64,000 bases of DNA, from the NCBI GenBank assembly GCA_963281255.1, contig OY725502.1:2480001-2544000 (forward strand), given 5' to 3'. The number at the start of each line of letters is the position of its first letter. Within the stretch, counting starts at the first letter, position 1. Source of the stretch: Aphrocallistes beatrix (Eukaryota; Porifera; Hexactinellida; Sceptrulophora; Aphrocallistidae). Positions 15,601 through 31,600 of this stretch are shown one piece after another. The notes below the pieces were generated by a model. It searched no databases. It was not told the origin of the DNA and saw nothing but the letters and a program-made list of their open reading frames with translations. The position numbers and the translations under genes were made by a program.

Positions 15601-18600
15601 AATAATTTATCACATCCATCTGAAAATATGATATTCGAAATCTACACCCATAAAAACCCCATGTCAACTGTTGTAAGCTATTTTCTAGCCTATTTTTGTC
15701 AATTGTTTACATTATGTATCTATTGTAAACAAAAGTAAACAAATAATTTATCACATCGATCTGAAAATATGATATTCGAAAACTACACCCCTGAAAACCC
15801 CCTGTCAATCGTTGGAAGCTAGTTTCTAGTCTATTTTTGTAATTTGTTTACTTCATGCATCTATTGTAAACAAAAGTAAACAAATAATTTATCATATCGT
15901 TCTGAAACTATGAGATTCGAAATCTACATCCCTAAAACCCCATGTCAACTGTTGGAAGCTAGTCTCTACACTATTTTTGCCAATTGTTTCCATTATGTAT
16001 CTATTGTAAACAAGTAATTTATCATATCGATCTGAATAAATGATATTCGAAATCTACAATCCAGAAAACCGCTTGTCAACCGTTGGAAGCTAGTTTCTAT
16101 CCTATTTTTGTCAATTGTTTACTTTATGTATCTATTGTAAACAAAAGTAAACAAATAATTTATCACATCGATCTGAAAATATAATATTCGAAATCTACAC
16201 CCCTCAAAACCCCATGTCAACTGTTGGAAGCATGTTTCTAGACTATTTTTGTCAATTGTTTCCATTTGTTTACTTTATGTATCAATTGTAAACAAAAGTA
16301 AACAAAAAATTTATCATATCGATCTGAATAAATGATATTCGAAATATACACCCCAAAAAGCCCTTGTCAACCGTTGGAAGCTAGTTTCTAGTTTATTTTT
16401 GTAATTTGTTTACTTTATGTATCTATTGCAATCAAAAGTAAACAAATAATTTATCAATCGATCTGAAAATATGATATTCGAAATCTGGACCACTAAATAC
16501 CCTCTGTCAACCGTTGGAAGCTCGTTTCTAGCCTATTTTTGTCAATTGTTTCCTTTATGTATCTATTGTAAACAAAGTAAACCAATAATTTATCAATCGA
16601 TCTAAAATATGATATTCGAAATCTGGACCCCTAACTACCCCCTGTCAACCGTTGGAAGCTAGTTTCTAGCCTATTTTTGTCAATTGTTTCCTTTATGTAT
16701 CTATTGTAAACAAAGTAAACCAATAATTTATCAATCGATCTAAAATATGATATTCGAAATCTGGACCCCTAACTACCCCCTGTCAACCGTTGGAAGCTAG
16801 TTTCTAGCCTATTTTTGTCAATTGTTTACATTATGTATCTATTGTAAACAAAAGTAAACAAATAATTTATCACATCGATCTGAAAATATGATATTCGAAA
16901 TCTACACCCATAAAACCCCATGTCAACTGTTGGAAGCTAGTTTCTAGTCTATTTTAGTAATTTGTTCACTTCATGCATCTATTGTAAACAAAAGTAAACA
17001 AATAATTTATCATATCGTTCTGAAACTATGAGATTCGAAATCTACATCCCTAAATCCCATGTCAACTGTTGGAAGCTAGTCTCTACCCTATTTTTGCCAA
17101 TTGTTTCCATTATGTATCTATTGTAAACAAGTAATTTATCATATCGATCTGAATAAATGATATTCGAAATCTACAATCCAGAAAACCGCTTGTCAACGGT
17201 TGGAAGCTAGTTTCTATCCTATTTTTGTCAATTGTTTACTTTATGTATCTATTGTAAACAAAAGTAAACAGATAATTTATCAAATCGATCTGAAAATATG
17301 ATATTCGAAATATACACCACAAAAAACCCCTTGTCATTCGTTGGAAGCTAGTTTCTAGTCTATTTTTGTAATTTGTTTACTTTATGTATCTATTGTAAAC
17401 AAAAGTAAACAAATAATTTATCACATCGATCTGAAAATATGATATTCGAAAACTACACCCCTGAAAACCCCCTGTCAACCGTTGGAAGCTAGTTTCTAGT
17501 CTATTTTTGTAATTTGTTTACTTCATGCATCTATTGTAAACAAAAGTAAACAAATAATTTATCATATCGTTCTGAAACTATGAGATTCGAAATCTACATC
17601 CCTAAATCCCATGTCAACTGTTGGAAGCTAGTCTCTACCATATTTTTGCCAATTGTTTCCATTATGTATCTATTGTAAACAAGTAATTTATCATATCGAT
17701 CTGAATAAATGATATTCGAAATCTACAATCCAGAAAACCGCTTGTCAACCGTTGGAAGCTAGTTTCTATCCTATTTTTGTCAATTGTTTACTTTATGTAT
17801 CTATTGTAAACAAAAGTAAACAAATAATTTATCAAATCGATCTGAAAATATGATATTCGAAATATACACCACAAAAAACCCCTTGTCATTCGTTGGAAGC
17901 TAGTTTCTAGTCTATTTTTGTAATTTGTTTACTTTATGTATCTATTGTAAACAAAAGTAAACAAATAATTTATCACATCGATCTGAAAATATGATATTCG
18001 AAAACTACACCCCTGAAAACCCCCTGTCAACCGTTGGAAGCTAGTTTCTAGTCTATTTTTATAATTTGTTTACTTCATGTATCTATTGTAAACAAAAGTA
18101 AACAAATAATTTATCACATCGATCTGAAAATATGATATTCGAAATCTACACCCATAAAACCCCATGTCAACTGTTGGAAGCTAGTTTCTAGTCTATTTTA
18201 GTAATTTGTTCACTTCATGCATCTATTGTAAACAAAAGTAAACAAATAATTTATCACATCGATCTGAAAATATGATATTCGAAATCTACACCCCTCAAAA
18301 CCCCATGTCAACTGTTGGAAGCATGTTTCTAGACTATTTTTGTCAATTGTTTCCATTTGTTTACTTTATGTATCACTTGTCAACCGTTGGAAGCTAGTTT
18401 CAAGTCTATTTTTGTAATTTGTTTACTTTATGTATCTATTGTAAACAAAAGTAAACAAATAATTTATCAATCGATCTGAAAATATGATATTCGAAATCTG
18501 GACTCCTAAATACCCCCTGTCAACAGTTGGAAGCTACTTTCTAGCCTATTTTTTTCAATTGTTTACATTTGTTTACTTTATGTATCAATTGTAAACAATA

Positions 18601-19649
18601 GTAAACAAATAATTTATCATATCGATCTGAAAATATGATATTCGAAATCTATACCCCTGAAAACCCCTTGTTAACCGTTGGAAGCTACTTTCTAGCCTAT
18701 TTTTTTCAATTGTTTACATTTGTTTACTTTATGTATCAATTGTAAACAATAGTAAACAAATAATTTATCATATCGATCTGAAAATATGATATTCGAAATC
18801 TATACCCCTGAAAACCCCTTGTCAACCGTTGGAAGCTAGTTTCTATTCTTTTTTTGTAATTTGTTTCCTTTATGTATCTATTGTAAACAAAAGTAAACCA
18901 ATAATTTATCAATCGATCTGAAAAAATGATATTCGAAATCTGGACCCCTAAATACCCCATGTCAACTGTTGCAAACTAGTTTCTGGCATATTTTTGTCAA
19001 TTGTTTCCATTTGTTTACTTTATGTATCAATTGTAAACAATAGTAAACAAATAATTTATCATATCGATCTGAAAATATGATATTCGAAATATACAACCCT
19101 GAAAACCCCATGTCAACTGTTGGAAGCTAGTTTATAGCCTATTTTTGTCAATTGTTTCCTTTAGTTATCTATTGTAAACAAATGTGAACAAATAATTTAT
19201 CATATCGATCTGAAAATATGATATTCGAAATATACACCCCTGAAAACCCTTGTCAACCGTTGGAAGCTAGTTGCTAGTCTATTTTTGTATTTTGTTTACT
19301 TCATGTATCTCTTGTAACCAAATGTAAACAATTAGTTTATCATATCTATCTGAAAATATAATATTCGAAATTTACACCCCTAAAACCCCCTTTTCAACCG
19401 TTGGAAGCTAGTTTCTAGTCTATTTTTGTAATTTGTTTACTTCATGTATCTATTGTAAACAAAAGTAAACAAATAATTTATCATATCGATCTGAAAATAT
19501 GATATTCGAAATATACACCCATAAAAACCCCTTGTCAACCGTTGGAAGCTAGTTTCTAGCCTATTTATGTCAATTGTTTACTTTATGTATCTATTGTCAA
19601 CAAAAGTAAACAAATAATTTATCACATTGATCTGAAAATATGATATTCG

Positions 19650-21364
19650 AAATATACACCCCTAAAACCCCATGTCAACTGTTGGAAGCTAGTTTCTAGC
19701 CTATTTTTGTCAATTGTTTCCATTTGTTTACTTTATGTATCAATTGTAAACAATAGTAAACAAATAATTTATCATATCGATCTGAAAATATGATATTCGA
19801 AATCTATACCCCTGAAAACCCCTTGTCAACCGTTGGAAGCTAGTTTCTATTCTTTTTTTGTAATTTGTTTACTTTATTTATCTATTGCAATCAAAACTAA
19901 ACAAATAATTTATCAAATCGATCTGAAAATATGATATTCAAAATATACACCCCTAAAACCCCCTTTTCAACCGTTGGAAGCTAGTTTCTAGGCTATTTTT
20001 GTCAATTGTTTCCTTCATGTATCTATTGACAACAAAAGTAAACAAATAATTTATCAAATCGATCTGAAAATATGATATTCGAAATCTATACCCCTGAAAA
20101 CCCCTTGTCAACCGTTGGAAGCTACTTTCTAGCCTATTTTTTTCAATTGTTTCCTTCATGTATCTATTGACAACAAAAGTAAACAAATAATTTATCAATC
20201 GATCTGAAAAAATAATATTCGAAATCTGGACCCCTAAATACCCCATGTCAACTGTTGCAAACTAGTTTCTGGCATATTTTTGTCAATTGTTTCCATTTGT
20301 TTACTTTATGTATCAATTGTAAACAATAGTAAACAAATAATTTATCATATCGATCAGAAAATATGATATTCGAAATATACACCCATAAAAACCCCTTGTC
20401 AACCGTTGGAAGCTAGTTTCTAGCCTATTTATGTCAATTGTTTACTTTATGTATCTATTGTCAACAAAAGTAAACAAATAATTTATCACATTGATCTGAA
20501 AATATGATATTCGAAATATACACCCCTAAAACCCCATGTCAACTGTTGGAAGCTAGTTTCTAGCCTATTTTTGTCAATTGTTTCCATTTGTTTACTTTAT
20601 GTATCAATTGTAAACAATAGTAAACAAATAATTTATCATATCGATCTGAAAATATGATATTCGAAATATACACCCCTAAAACCCCATGTCAACTGTTGGA
20701 AGCTAGTTTCTAGCCTATTTTTGTCAATTGTTTCCATTTGTTTACTTTATGTATCAATTGTAAACAATAGTAAACAAATAATTTATCATATCGATCTGAA
20801 AATATGATATTCGAAATCTATACCCCTGAAAACCCCTTGTCAACCGTTGGAAGCTAGTTTCTATTCTTTTTTTGTAATTTGTTTACTTTATTTATCTATT
20901 GCAATCAAAACTAAACAAATAATTTATCAAATCGATCTGAAAATATGATATTCAAAATATACACCCCTAAAACCCCCTTTTCAACCGTTGGAAGCTAGTT
21001 TCTAGGCTATTTTTGTCAATTGTTTCCTTCATGTATCTATTGACAACAAAAGTAAACAAATAATTTATCAAATCGATCTGAAAATATGATATTCGAAATC
21101 TATACCCCTGAAAACCCCTTGTCAACCGTTGGAAGCTACTTTCTAGCCTATTTTTTTCAATTGTTTCCTTCATGTATCTATTGACAACAAAAGTAAACAA
21201 ATAATTTATCAATCGATCTGAAAAAATGATATTCGAAATCTGGACCCCTAAATACCCCATGTCAACTGTTGCAAACTAGTTTCTGGCATATTTTTGTCAA
21301 TTGTTTCCATTTGTTTACTTTATGTATCAATTGTAAACAATAGTAAACAAATAATTTATCATAT
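19650..21364 (+). repeat. Higher-order block repeated at 1014 bp offset (seven monomers)
   Basis: About 700 bp from 19,650 to 20,350 matches 20,664-21,364 at a 1,014 bp offset, including rare variants such as CCCCCTTTTCAACCG and TATTGACAACAAAAG. The two minus-strand open frames of 97 codons at 19,953-20,246 and 20,967-21,260 are a by-product of this duplication. An overlapping second offset (864 bp) links 19,515 with 20,379, so the region was rearranged more than once. Confidence 0.75.
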
Positions 21365-22899
21365 CGATCTGAAAATATGATATTCGAAATATACACCCCT
21401 GAAAACCCCATGTCAACTGTTGGAAGCTAGTTTATAGCCTATTTTTGTCAATTGTTTCCTTTAGTTATCTATTGTGAACAAATGTGAACAAATAATTTAT
21501 CACATCGATCTGAAAATATGATATTCGAAATCTATACCTTAGAAACCCCTTGTCAACCGTTGGAGGCTAGTTTCTTGCCTATTTTTGTCAATTGTTTACT
21601 TTATGTATCTATTATAAACAAAAGTAAACAAATAATTTATCATATCGATCTGAAAATATGATATTCGAAATATACACCCCTGAAAACCCCTTGTCAACCG
21701 TTGGAAGCTAGTTTCTAGTCTATTTTTGTAATTTGTTCACTTTATGTATCAATTGTAAACAAAAGTATAGAAATAATTTTTCACACCATCTGAAAATATG
21801 ATATTCAAATCTAGACTCCTGAAAACCCCTTGTCAACCATTGGAAGCTAGTTTATAGTCTATTTTTGTAATTTGTTCACTTTATGTATCTATTGTAAACA
21901 AAATTAAACAAGTAATTTATCATATCGATCTGAAAAAATGATATTCGAAATCTACACCCCTAAATACCCCATGTCAACTGTTGGAAGCTAGTTTATAGCC
22001 TATTTTTGTCAATTGTTACTTTATGTATCTATTGTAAACAAAAGTAAACAAATAATTTATCATATCGATCTGAAAATATGATATTCGAAATATACACCCC
22101 TGAAAACCCCTTGTCAACCGTTGGAAGGTAGTTGCTAGTCTATTTTTGTATTTTGTTTACTTCATGTATCTCTTGTAACCAAATGTAAACAATTAGTTTA
22201 TCATATCTATCTGAAAATATAATATTCGAAATTTACACCCCTAAATACCCCATGTCAACTGTTGGAAGCTAGTTTATAGCCTATTTTTGTCAATTGTTTC
22301 CTTTAGGTATCTATTGTAAACAAAAGTGAACAAATAATTTAACATATCGATCTGAAAATATGATATTCTAAATATACACCCCTAAAAACGCCTTGTCAAC
22401 CGTTGGAAGCTAGTTTCTAGTCTATTTTTGTAATTTGTTCACTTCATGCATCTATTGTAAACAAAAGTAAACAAATAATTTATCATATCGTTCTGAAACT
22501 ATGTGATTCGAAATCTACACCCCTAAAACCCCATGTTAACTGTTGGAAGCTAGTCTCTACCCTATTTTTTCCATTTGTTTCCATTATGTATCTATTGTAA
22601 ACAAATAATTCATCATATCGATCTGAAAAAATGATATTCGAAATATACACCCCTGAAAACCCCATGTCAACTGTTGGAAGCTAGTTTATAGCCTATTTTT
22701 GTCAATTGTTTCCTTTAGGTATCTATTGTAAACAAAAGTGAACAAATAATTTATCACATCGATCTGAAAATATGATATTCGAAATCTATACCCCTAGAAA
22801 CCCCTTGTCAACCGTTGGAAGCTAGTTTATAGGCTATTTTTGTCAATTGTTTCCTTCATGTATCTATTGAAAACAAAAGTAAACAAATAATTTATCAAA

Positions 22900-25800
22900 T
22901 CGATCTGAAAATATGATATTCGAAAACTACACCCCTGAAAACCCCCTGTCAACCGTTGGAAGCTAGTCTCTAGCCTATTTTTGTCAATTGTTTACATTAT
23001 GTATCTATTGTAAACAAAAGTAAACAAATAATTTATCACATTGATCTGAAAATATGATATTCGAAATATACACCCCTAAAAACCCCTTGTCAACCGTTGG
23101 AAGCTAGTTTCTAGCCTATTTATGTCAATTGTTTACTTTATGTATCTATTGTAAACAAAAATAAACAAATAATTTATCACATTGATCTGAAAATATGATA
23201 TTCGAAATATACACCCCTAAAACCCCATGTCAACTGTTGGAAGCTAGTTTCTAGCCTATTTTTGTCAATTGTTTCCATTTGTTTACTTTATGTATCAATT
23301 GTAAACAATAGTAAACAAATAATTTATCATATCGATCTGAAAATATGATATTCGAAATATACACCCCTGAAAACCCCATGTCAACTGTTGGAAGCTAGTT
23401 TATAGCCTATTTTTGTCAATTGTTTCCTTTAGTTATCTATTGTAAACAAAAGTAAACAAATAATTTATCACATTGATCTGAAAATATGATATTCGAAATA
23501 TACACCCCTAAAACCCCATGTCAACTGTTGGAAGCTAGTTTATAGCCTATTTTTGTCAATTGTTTCCTTTAGTTATCTATTGTAAACAAAAGTGAACAAA
23601 TAATTTATCACATCGATCTGATAATATGATATTCGAAATCTATACCCCTAGAAACCCCTTGTCAACCGTTGGAGGCTAGTTTCTTGCCTATTTTTGTCAA
23701 TTGTTTACTTTATGTATCTATTATAAACAAAAGTAAACAAATAATTTATCATATCGATCTGAAAATATGATATTCGAAATATACACCCCTAAAACCCCAT
23801 GTCAACTGTTGGAAGCTAGTTTATAGCCTATTTTTGTCAATTGTTTCCTTTAGTTATCTATTGTAAACAAAAGTGAACAAATAATTTATCACATCGATCT
23901 GAAAATATGATATTCGAAATCTATACCCCTAGAAACCCCTTGTCAACCGTTGGAGGCTAGTTTCTTGCCTATTTTTGTCAATTGTTTACTTTATGTATCT
24001 ATTATAAACAAAAGTAAACAAATAATTTATCAAATCGATCTGAAAATATGATATTCGAAAACTACACCCCTGAAAACCCCCTGTCAACCGTTGGAAGCTA
24101 GTCTCTAGCCTATTTTTGTCAATTGTTTACATTATGTATCTATTGTAAACAAAAGTAAACAAATAATTTATCACATTGATCTGAAAATATGATATTCGAA
24201 ATATACACCCCTAAAAACCCCTTGTCAACCGTTGGAAGCTAGTTTCTAGCCTATTTATGTCAATTGTTTACTTTATGTATCTATTGTAAACAAAAATAAA
24301 CAAATAATTTATCACATTGATCTGAAAATATGATATTCGAAATATACACCCCTAAAACCCCATGTCAACTGTTGGAAGCTAGTTTCTAGCCTATTTTTGT
24401 CAATTGTTTCCATTTGTTTACTTTATGTATCAATTGTAAACAATAGTAAACAAATAATTTATCATATCGATCTGAAAATATGATATTCGAAATATACACC
24501 CCTGAAAACCCCATGTCAACTGTTGGAAGCTAGTTTATAGCCTATTTTTGTCAATTGTTTCCTTTAGTTATCTATTGTAAACAAAAGTAAACAAATAATT
24601 TATCACATTGATCTGAAAATATGATATTCGAAATATACACCCCTAAAACCCCATGTCAACTGTTGGAAGCTAGTTTCTAGCCTATTTTTGTCAATTGTTT
24701 CCATTTGTTTACTTTATGTATCAATTGTAAACAATAGTAAACAAATAATTTATCAAATCGATCTGAAAATATGATATTCGAAAACTACACCCCTGAAAAC
24801 CCCCTGTCAACCGTTGGAAGCTAGTCTCTAGCCTATTTTTGGCAATTGTTTACATTATGTATCTATTGTAAACAAAAGTAAACAAATAATTTATCACATT
24901 GATCTGAAAATATGATATTCGAAATATACACCCCTAAAAACCCCTTGTCAACCGTTGGAAGCTAGTTTCTAGCCTATTTATGTCAATTGTTTACTTTATG
25001 TATCTATTGTAAACAAAAATAAACAAATAATTTATCACATTGATCTGAAAATATGATATTCGAAATATACACCCCTAAAACCCCATGTCAACTGTTGGAA
25101 GCTAGTTTCTAGCCTATTTTTGTCAATTGTTTCCATTTGTTTACTTTATGTATCAATTGTAAACAATAGTAAACAAATAATTTATCATATCGATCTGAAA
25201 ATATGATATTCGAAATATACACCCCTGAAAACCCCATGTCAACTGTTGGAAGCTAGTTTATAGCCTATTTTTGTCAATTGTTTCCTTTAGTTATCTATTG
25301 TAAACAAAAGTAAACAAATAATTTATCACATTGATCTGAAAATATGATATTCGAAATATACACCCCTAAAACCCCATGTCAACTGTTGGAAGCTAGTTTC
25401 TAGCCTATTTTTGTCAATTGTTTCCATTTGTTTACTTTATGTATCAATTGTAAACAATAGTAAACAAATAATTTATCATATCGATCTGAAAATATGATAT
25501 TCGAAATATACACCCCTGAAAACCCCATGTCAACTGTTGGAAGCTAGTTTATAGCCTATTTTTGTCAATTGTTTCCTTTAGTTATCTATTGTAAACAAAA
25601 GTAAACAAATAATTTATCACATTGATCTGAAAATATGATATTCGAAATCTATACCCCTAGAAACCCCTTGTCAACCGTTGGAGGCTAGTTTCTTGCCTAT
25701 TTTTGTCAATTGTTTACTTTATGTATCTATTATAAACAAAAGTAAACAAATAATTTATCAAATCGATCTGAAAATATGATATTCGAAAACTACACCCCTG

Positions 25801-28800
25801 AAAACCCCCTGTCAACCGTTGGAAGCTAGTCTCTAGCCTATTTTTGTCAATTGTTTACATTATGTATCTATTGTAAACAAAAGTAAACAAATAATTTATC
25901 ACATTGATCTGAAAATATGATATTCGAAATATACACCCCTAAAAACCCCTTGTCAACCGTTGGAAGCTAGTTTCTAGCCTATTTATGTCAATTGTTTCCA
26001 TTTGTTTACTTTATGTATCAATTGTAAACAATAGTAAACAAATAATTTATCATATCGATCTGAAAATATGATATTCGAAATATACACCCCTGAAAACCCC
26101 ATGTCAACTGTTGGAAGCTAGTTTATAGCCTATTTTTGTCAATTGTTTCCTTTAGTTATCTATTGTAAACAAAAGTAAACAAATAATTTATCACATTGAT
26201 CTGAAAATATGATATTCGAAATATACACCCCTAAAACCCCATGTCAACTGTTGGAAGCTAGTTTCTAGCCTATTTTTGTCAATTGTTTCCATTTGTTTAC
26301 TTTATGTATCAATTGTAAACAATAGTAAACAAATAATTTATCATATCGATCTGAAAATATGATATTCGAAATATACACCCCTGAAAACCCCATGTCAACT
26401 GTTGGAAGCTAGTTTATAGCCTATTTTTGTCAATTGTTTCCTTTAGTTATCTATTGTAAACAAAAGTGAACAAATAATTTATCACATCGATCTGATAATA
26501 TGATATTCGAAATCTATACCCCTAGAAACCCCTTGTCAACCGTTGGAGGCTAGTTTCTTGCCTATTTTTGTCAATTGTTTACTTTATGTATCTATTATAA
26601 ACAAAAGTAAACAAATAATTTATCAAATCGATCTGAAAATATGATATTCGAAAACTACACCCCTGAAAACCCCCTGTCAACCGTTGGAAGCTAGTCTCTA
26701 GCCTATTTTTGTCAATTGTTTACATTATGTATCTATTGTAAACAAAAGTAAACAAATAATTTATCACATTGATCTGAAAATATGATATTCGAAATATACA
26801 CCCCTAAAAACCCCTTGTCAACCGTTGGAAGCTAGTTTCTAGCCTATTTATGTCAATTGTTTACTTTATGTATCTATTGTAAACAAAAATAAACAAATAA
26901 TTTATCACATTGATCTGAAAATATGATATTCGAAATATACACCCCTAAAACCCCATGTCAACTGTTGGAAGCTAGTTTCTAGCCTATTTTTGTCAATTGT
27001 TTCCATTTGTTTACTTTATGTATCAATTGTAAACAATAGTAAACAAATAATTTATCATATCGATCTGAAAATATGATATTCGAAATATACACCCCTGAAA
27101 ACCCCATGTCAACTGTTGGAAGCTAGTTTATAGCCTATTTTTGTCAATTGTTTCCTTTATTTATCTATTGTAAACAAAAGTAAACAAATAATTTATCACA
27201 TTGATCTGAAAATATGATATTCGAAATATACACCCCTAAAACCCCATGTCAACTGTTGGAAGCTAGTTTCTAGCCTATTTTTGTCAATTGTTTCCATTTG
27301 TTTACTTTATGTATCAATTGTAAACAATAGTAAACAAATAATTTATCATATCGATCTGAAAATATGATATTCGAAATATACACCCCTGAAAACCCCATGT
27401 CAACTGTTGGAAGCTAGTTTATAGCCTATTTTTGTCAATTGTTTCCTTTAGTTATCTATTGTAAACAAAAGTGAACAAATAATTTATCACATCGATCTGA
27501 TAATATGATATTCGAAATCTATACCCCTAGAAACCCCTTGTCAACCGTTGGAGGCTAGTTTCTTGCCTATTTTTGTCAATTGTTTACTTTATGTATCTAT
27601 TATAAACAAAAGTCAACAAATAATTTATCATATCGATCTGAAAATATGATATTCGAAATATACACCCCTAAAACCCCATGTCAACTGTTGGAAGCTAGTT
27701 TATAGCCTATTTTTGTCAATTGTTTCCTTTAGTTATCTATTGTAAACAAAAGTGAACAAATAATTTATCACATCGATCTGAAAATATGATATTCGAAATC
27801 TATACCCCTAGAAACCCCTTGTCAACCGTTGGAGGCTAGTTTCTTGCCTATTTTTGTCAATTGTTTACTTTATGTATCTATTATAAACAAAAGTAAACAA
27901 ATAATTTATCATATCGATCTGAAAATATGATATTCGAAATATACACCCCTAAAACCCCATGTCAACTGTTGGAAGCTAGTTTCTAGCCTATTTTTGTCAA
28001 TTGTTTCCATTTGTTTACTTTATGTATCAATTGTAAACAATAGTAAACAAATAATTTATCATATCGATCTGAAAATATGATATTCGAAATATACACCCCT
28101 AAAAACCCCATGTCAACTGTTGGAAGCTAGTTTATAGCCTATTTTTGTCAATTGTTTCCTTTAGTTATCTATTGTAAACAAAAGTGAACAAATAATTTAT
28201 CACATCGATCTGAAAATATGATATTCGAAATCTATACCCCTAGAAACCCCTTGTCAACCGTTGGAGGCTAGTTTCTTGCCTATTTTTGTCAATTGTTTAC
28301 TTTATGTATCTATTATAAACAAAAGTAAATAAATAATTTATCATATCGATCTGAAAATATGATATTCGAAATATACACCCCTGAAAACCCCTTGTCAACC
28401 GTTGGAAGCTAGTTTCTAGTCTATTTTTGTAATTTGTTCACTTTATGTATCAATTGTAAACAAAAGTATACAAATAATTTTTCACATCCATCTGAAAATA
28501 TGATATTCAAATCTAGACTCTTGAAAACCCCTTGTCAAGCATTGGAAGCTAGTTTATAGTCTATTTTTGTAATTTGTTCACTTTATGTATCTATTGTAAA
28601 CAAAATTAAACAAGTAATTTATCATATCGATCTGAAAAAATGATATTCGAAATCTACACCCCTAAATACCCCATGTCAACTGTTGGAAGCTAGTTTCTAG
28701 CCTATTTTTGTCAATTGTTTCCATTTGTTTACTTTATGTATCAATTGTAAACAATAGTAAACAAATGATTTATCATATCGATCTGAAAATATGATATTCG

Positions 28801-31600
28801 AAATATACACCCCTGAAAACCCCATGTCAACTGTTGGAAGCTAGTTTATAGCCTATTTTTGTCAATTGTTTCCTTTAGTTATCTATTGTAAACAAAAGTG
28901 AACAAATAATTTATCACATCGATCTGAAAATATGATATTCGAAATCTATACCCCTAGAAACCCCTTGTCAACCGTTGGAGGCTAGTTTCTTGCCTATTTT
29001 TGTCAATTGTTTACTTTATGTATCTATTATAAACAAAAGTAAACAAATAATTTATCATATCGATCTGAAAATATGATATTCGAAATATACACCCCGGAAA
29101 ACCCCTTGTCAACCGTTGGATGCTAGTTTCTAGTCTATTTTTGTAATTTGTTCACTTTATGTATCAATTGTAAACAAAAGTATACAAATAATTTTTCACA
29201 TCCATCTGAAAATATGATATTCAAATCTAGACTCCTGAAAACCCCTTGTCAACCATTGGAAGCTAGTTTATAGTCTATTTTTGTAATTTGTTCACTTTAT
29301 GTATCTATTGTAAACAAAATTAAACAAGTAATTTATCATATCGATCTGAAAAAATGATATTCGAAATCTACACCCCTAAATACCCCATGTCAACTGTTTG
29401 AAGCTAGTTTATAGCCTATTTTTGTCAATTGTTTCCTTTAGGTATCTATTGTAAACAAAACTGAACAAATATTTTATCACATCGATCTGAAAATATGATA
29501 TTCGAAATCTACACCCCTAAAACCCCTTGTCAACCGTTGGAGGCTAGTCTCTAGCCTATTTTTGTCAATTGTTTACATTATGTATCTATTGTAAGCAAAA
29601 GTAAACAAATAATTTATCACATTGATCTGAAAATATGATATTCGAAATATACACCCCTAAAAACCCCTTGTCAACCTTTGGAAGCTATTTTCTAGCCTAT
29701 TTATGTCAATTGTTTACTTTATGTATCTATTGTAAACAAAAATAAACAAATAATTTATCACATTGATCTGAAAATATGATATTCGAAATATACACCCCTA
29801 AAACCCCATGTCAACTGTTGGAAGCTAGTTTCTAGCCTATTTTTGTCAATTGTTTCCATTTGTTTACTTTATGTATCAATTGTAAACAATAGTAAACAAA
29901 TAATTTATCATATCGATCTGAAAATATGATATTCGAAATATACACCCCTGAAAACCCCATGTCAACTGTTGGAAGCTAGTTTATAGCCTATTTTTGTCAA
30001 TTGTTTCCTTTAGTTATCTATTGTAAACAAAAGTAAACAAATAATTTATCACATTGATCTGAAAATATGATATTCGAAATATACACCCCTAAAACCCCAT
30101 GTCAACTGTTGGAAGCTAGTTTCTAGCCTATTTTTGTCAATTGTTTCCATTTGTTTACTTTATGTATCAATTGTAAACAATAGTAAACAAATAATTTATC
30201 ATATCGATCTGAAAATATGATATTCGAAATATACACCCCTAAAACCCCATGTCAACTGTTGGAAGCTAGTTTATAGCCTATTTTTGTCAATTGTTTCCTT
30301 TAGTTATCTATTGTAAACAAAAGTGAACAAATAATTTATCACATCGATCTGATAATATGATATTCGAAATCTATACCCCTAGAAACCCCTTGTCAACCGT
30401 TGGAGGCTAGTTTCTTGCCTATTTTTGTCAATTGTTTACTTTATGTATCTATTATAAACAAAAGTAAACAAATAATTTATCATATCGATCTGAAAATATG
30501 ATATTCGAAATATACACCCCTAAAACCCCATGTCAACTGTTGGAAGCTAGTTTATAGCCTATTTTTGTCAATTGTTTCCTTTAGTTATCTATTGTAAACA
30601 AAAGTGAACAAATAATTTATCACATCGATCTGAAAATATGATATTCGAAATCTATACCCCTAGAAACCCCTTGTCAACCGTTGGAGGCTAGTTTCTTGCC
30701 TATTTTTGTCAATTGTTTACTTTATGTATCTATTATAAACAAAAGTAAACAAATAATTTATCATATCGATCTGAAAATATGATATTCGAAATATACACCC
30801 CTAAAACCCCATGTCAACTGTTGGAAGCTAGTTTCTAGCCTATTTTTGTCAATTGTTTCCATTTGTTTACTTTATGTATCAATTGTAAACAATAGTAAAC
30901 AAATAATTTATCATATCGATCTGAAAATATGATATTCGAAATATACACCCCTGAAAACCCCATGTCAACTGTTGGAAGCTAGTTTATAGCCTATTTTTGT
31001 CAATTGTTTCCTTTAGTTATCTATTGTAAACAAAAGTGAACAAATAATTTATCACATCGATCTGAAAATATGATATTCGAAATCTATACCCCTAGAAACC
31101 CCTTGTCAACCGTTGGAGGCTAGTTTCTTGCCTATTTTTGTCAATTGTTTACTTTATGTATCTATTATAAACAAAAGTAAACAAATAATTTATCATATCG
31201 ATCTGAAAATATGATATTCGAAATATACACCCCTAAAACCCCATGTCAACTGTTGGAAGCTAGTTTCTAGCCTATTTTTGTCAATTGTTTCCATTTGTTT
31301 ACTTTATGTATCAATTGTAAACAATAGTAAACAAATAATTTATCATATCGATCTGAAAATATGATATTCGAAATATACACCCCTGAAAACCCCATGTCAA
31401 CTGTTGGAAGCTAGTTTATAGCCTATTTTTGTCAATTGTTTCCTTTAGTTATCTATTGTAAACAAAAGTGAACAAATAATTTATCACATCGATCTGAAAA
31501 TATGATATTCGAAATCTATACCCCTAGAAACCCCTTGTCAACCGTTAGAGGCTAGTTTCTTGCCTATTTTTGTCAATTGTTTACTTTATGTATCTATTAT
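22900..31600 (+). repeat. Variable-length higher-order repeats built from a shared monomer set
   Basis: A marker monomer with AGCTAGTCTCTAGCC occurs at 22,961, 24,096, 24,819, 25,824 and 26,689, so spacings are 1,135, 723, 1,005 and 865 bp, or 8, 5, 7 and 6 monomers. The same monomer types (GGAGGCTAGTTTCTTGCC, AAACAATAGTAAAC and CTTTAGTTATC variants) recur in a similar order with some left out or added. This is what unequal exchange within an already higher-order array would give. Confidence 0.7.

Noticed and set aside
18736-22665. Minus-strand open frames in the satellite, including two identical 97-codon frames
   Set aside because: They arise from monomer sequence copied by the 1,014 bp higher-order duplication; identity reflects DNA amplification, not protein conservation.
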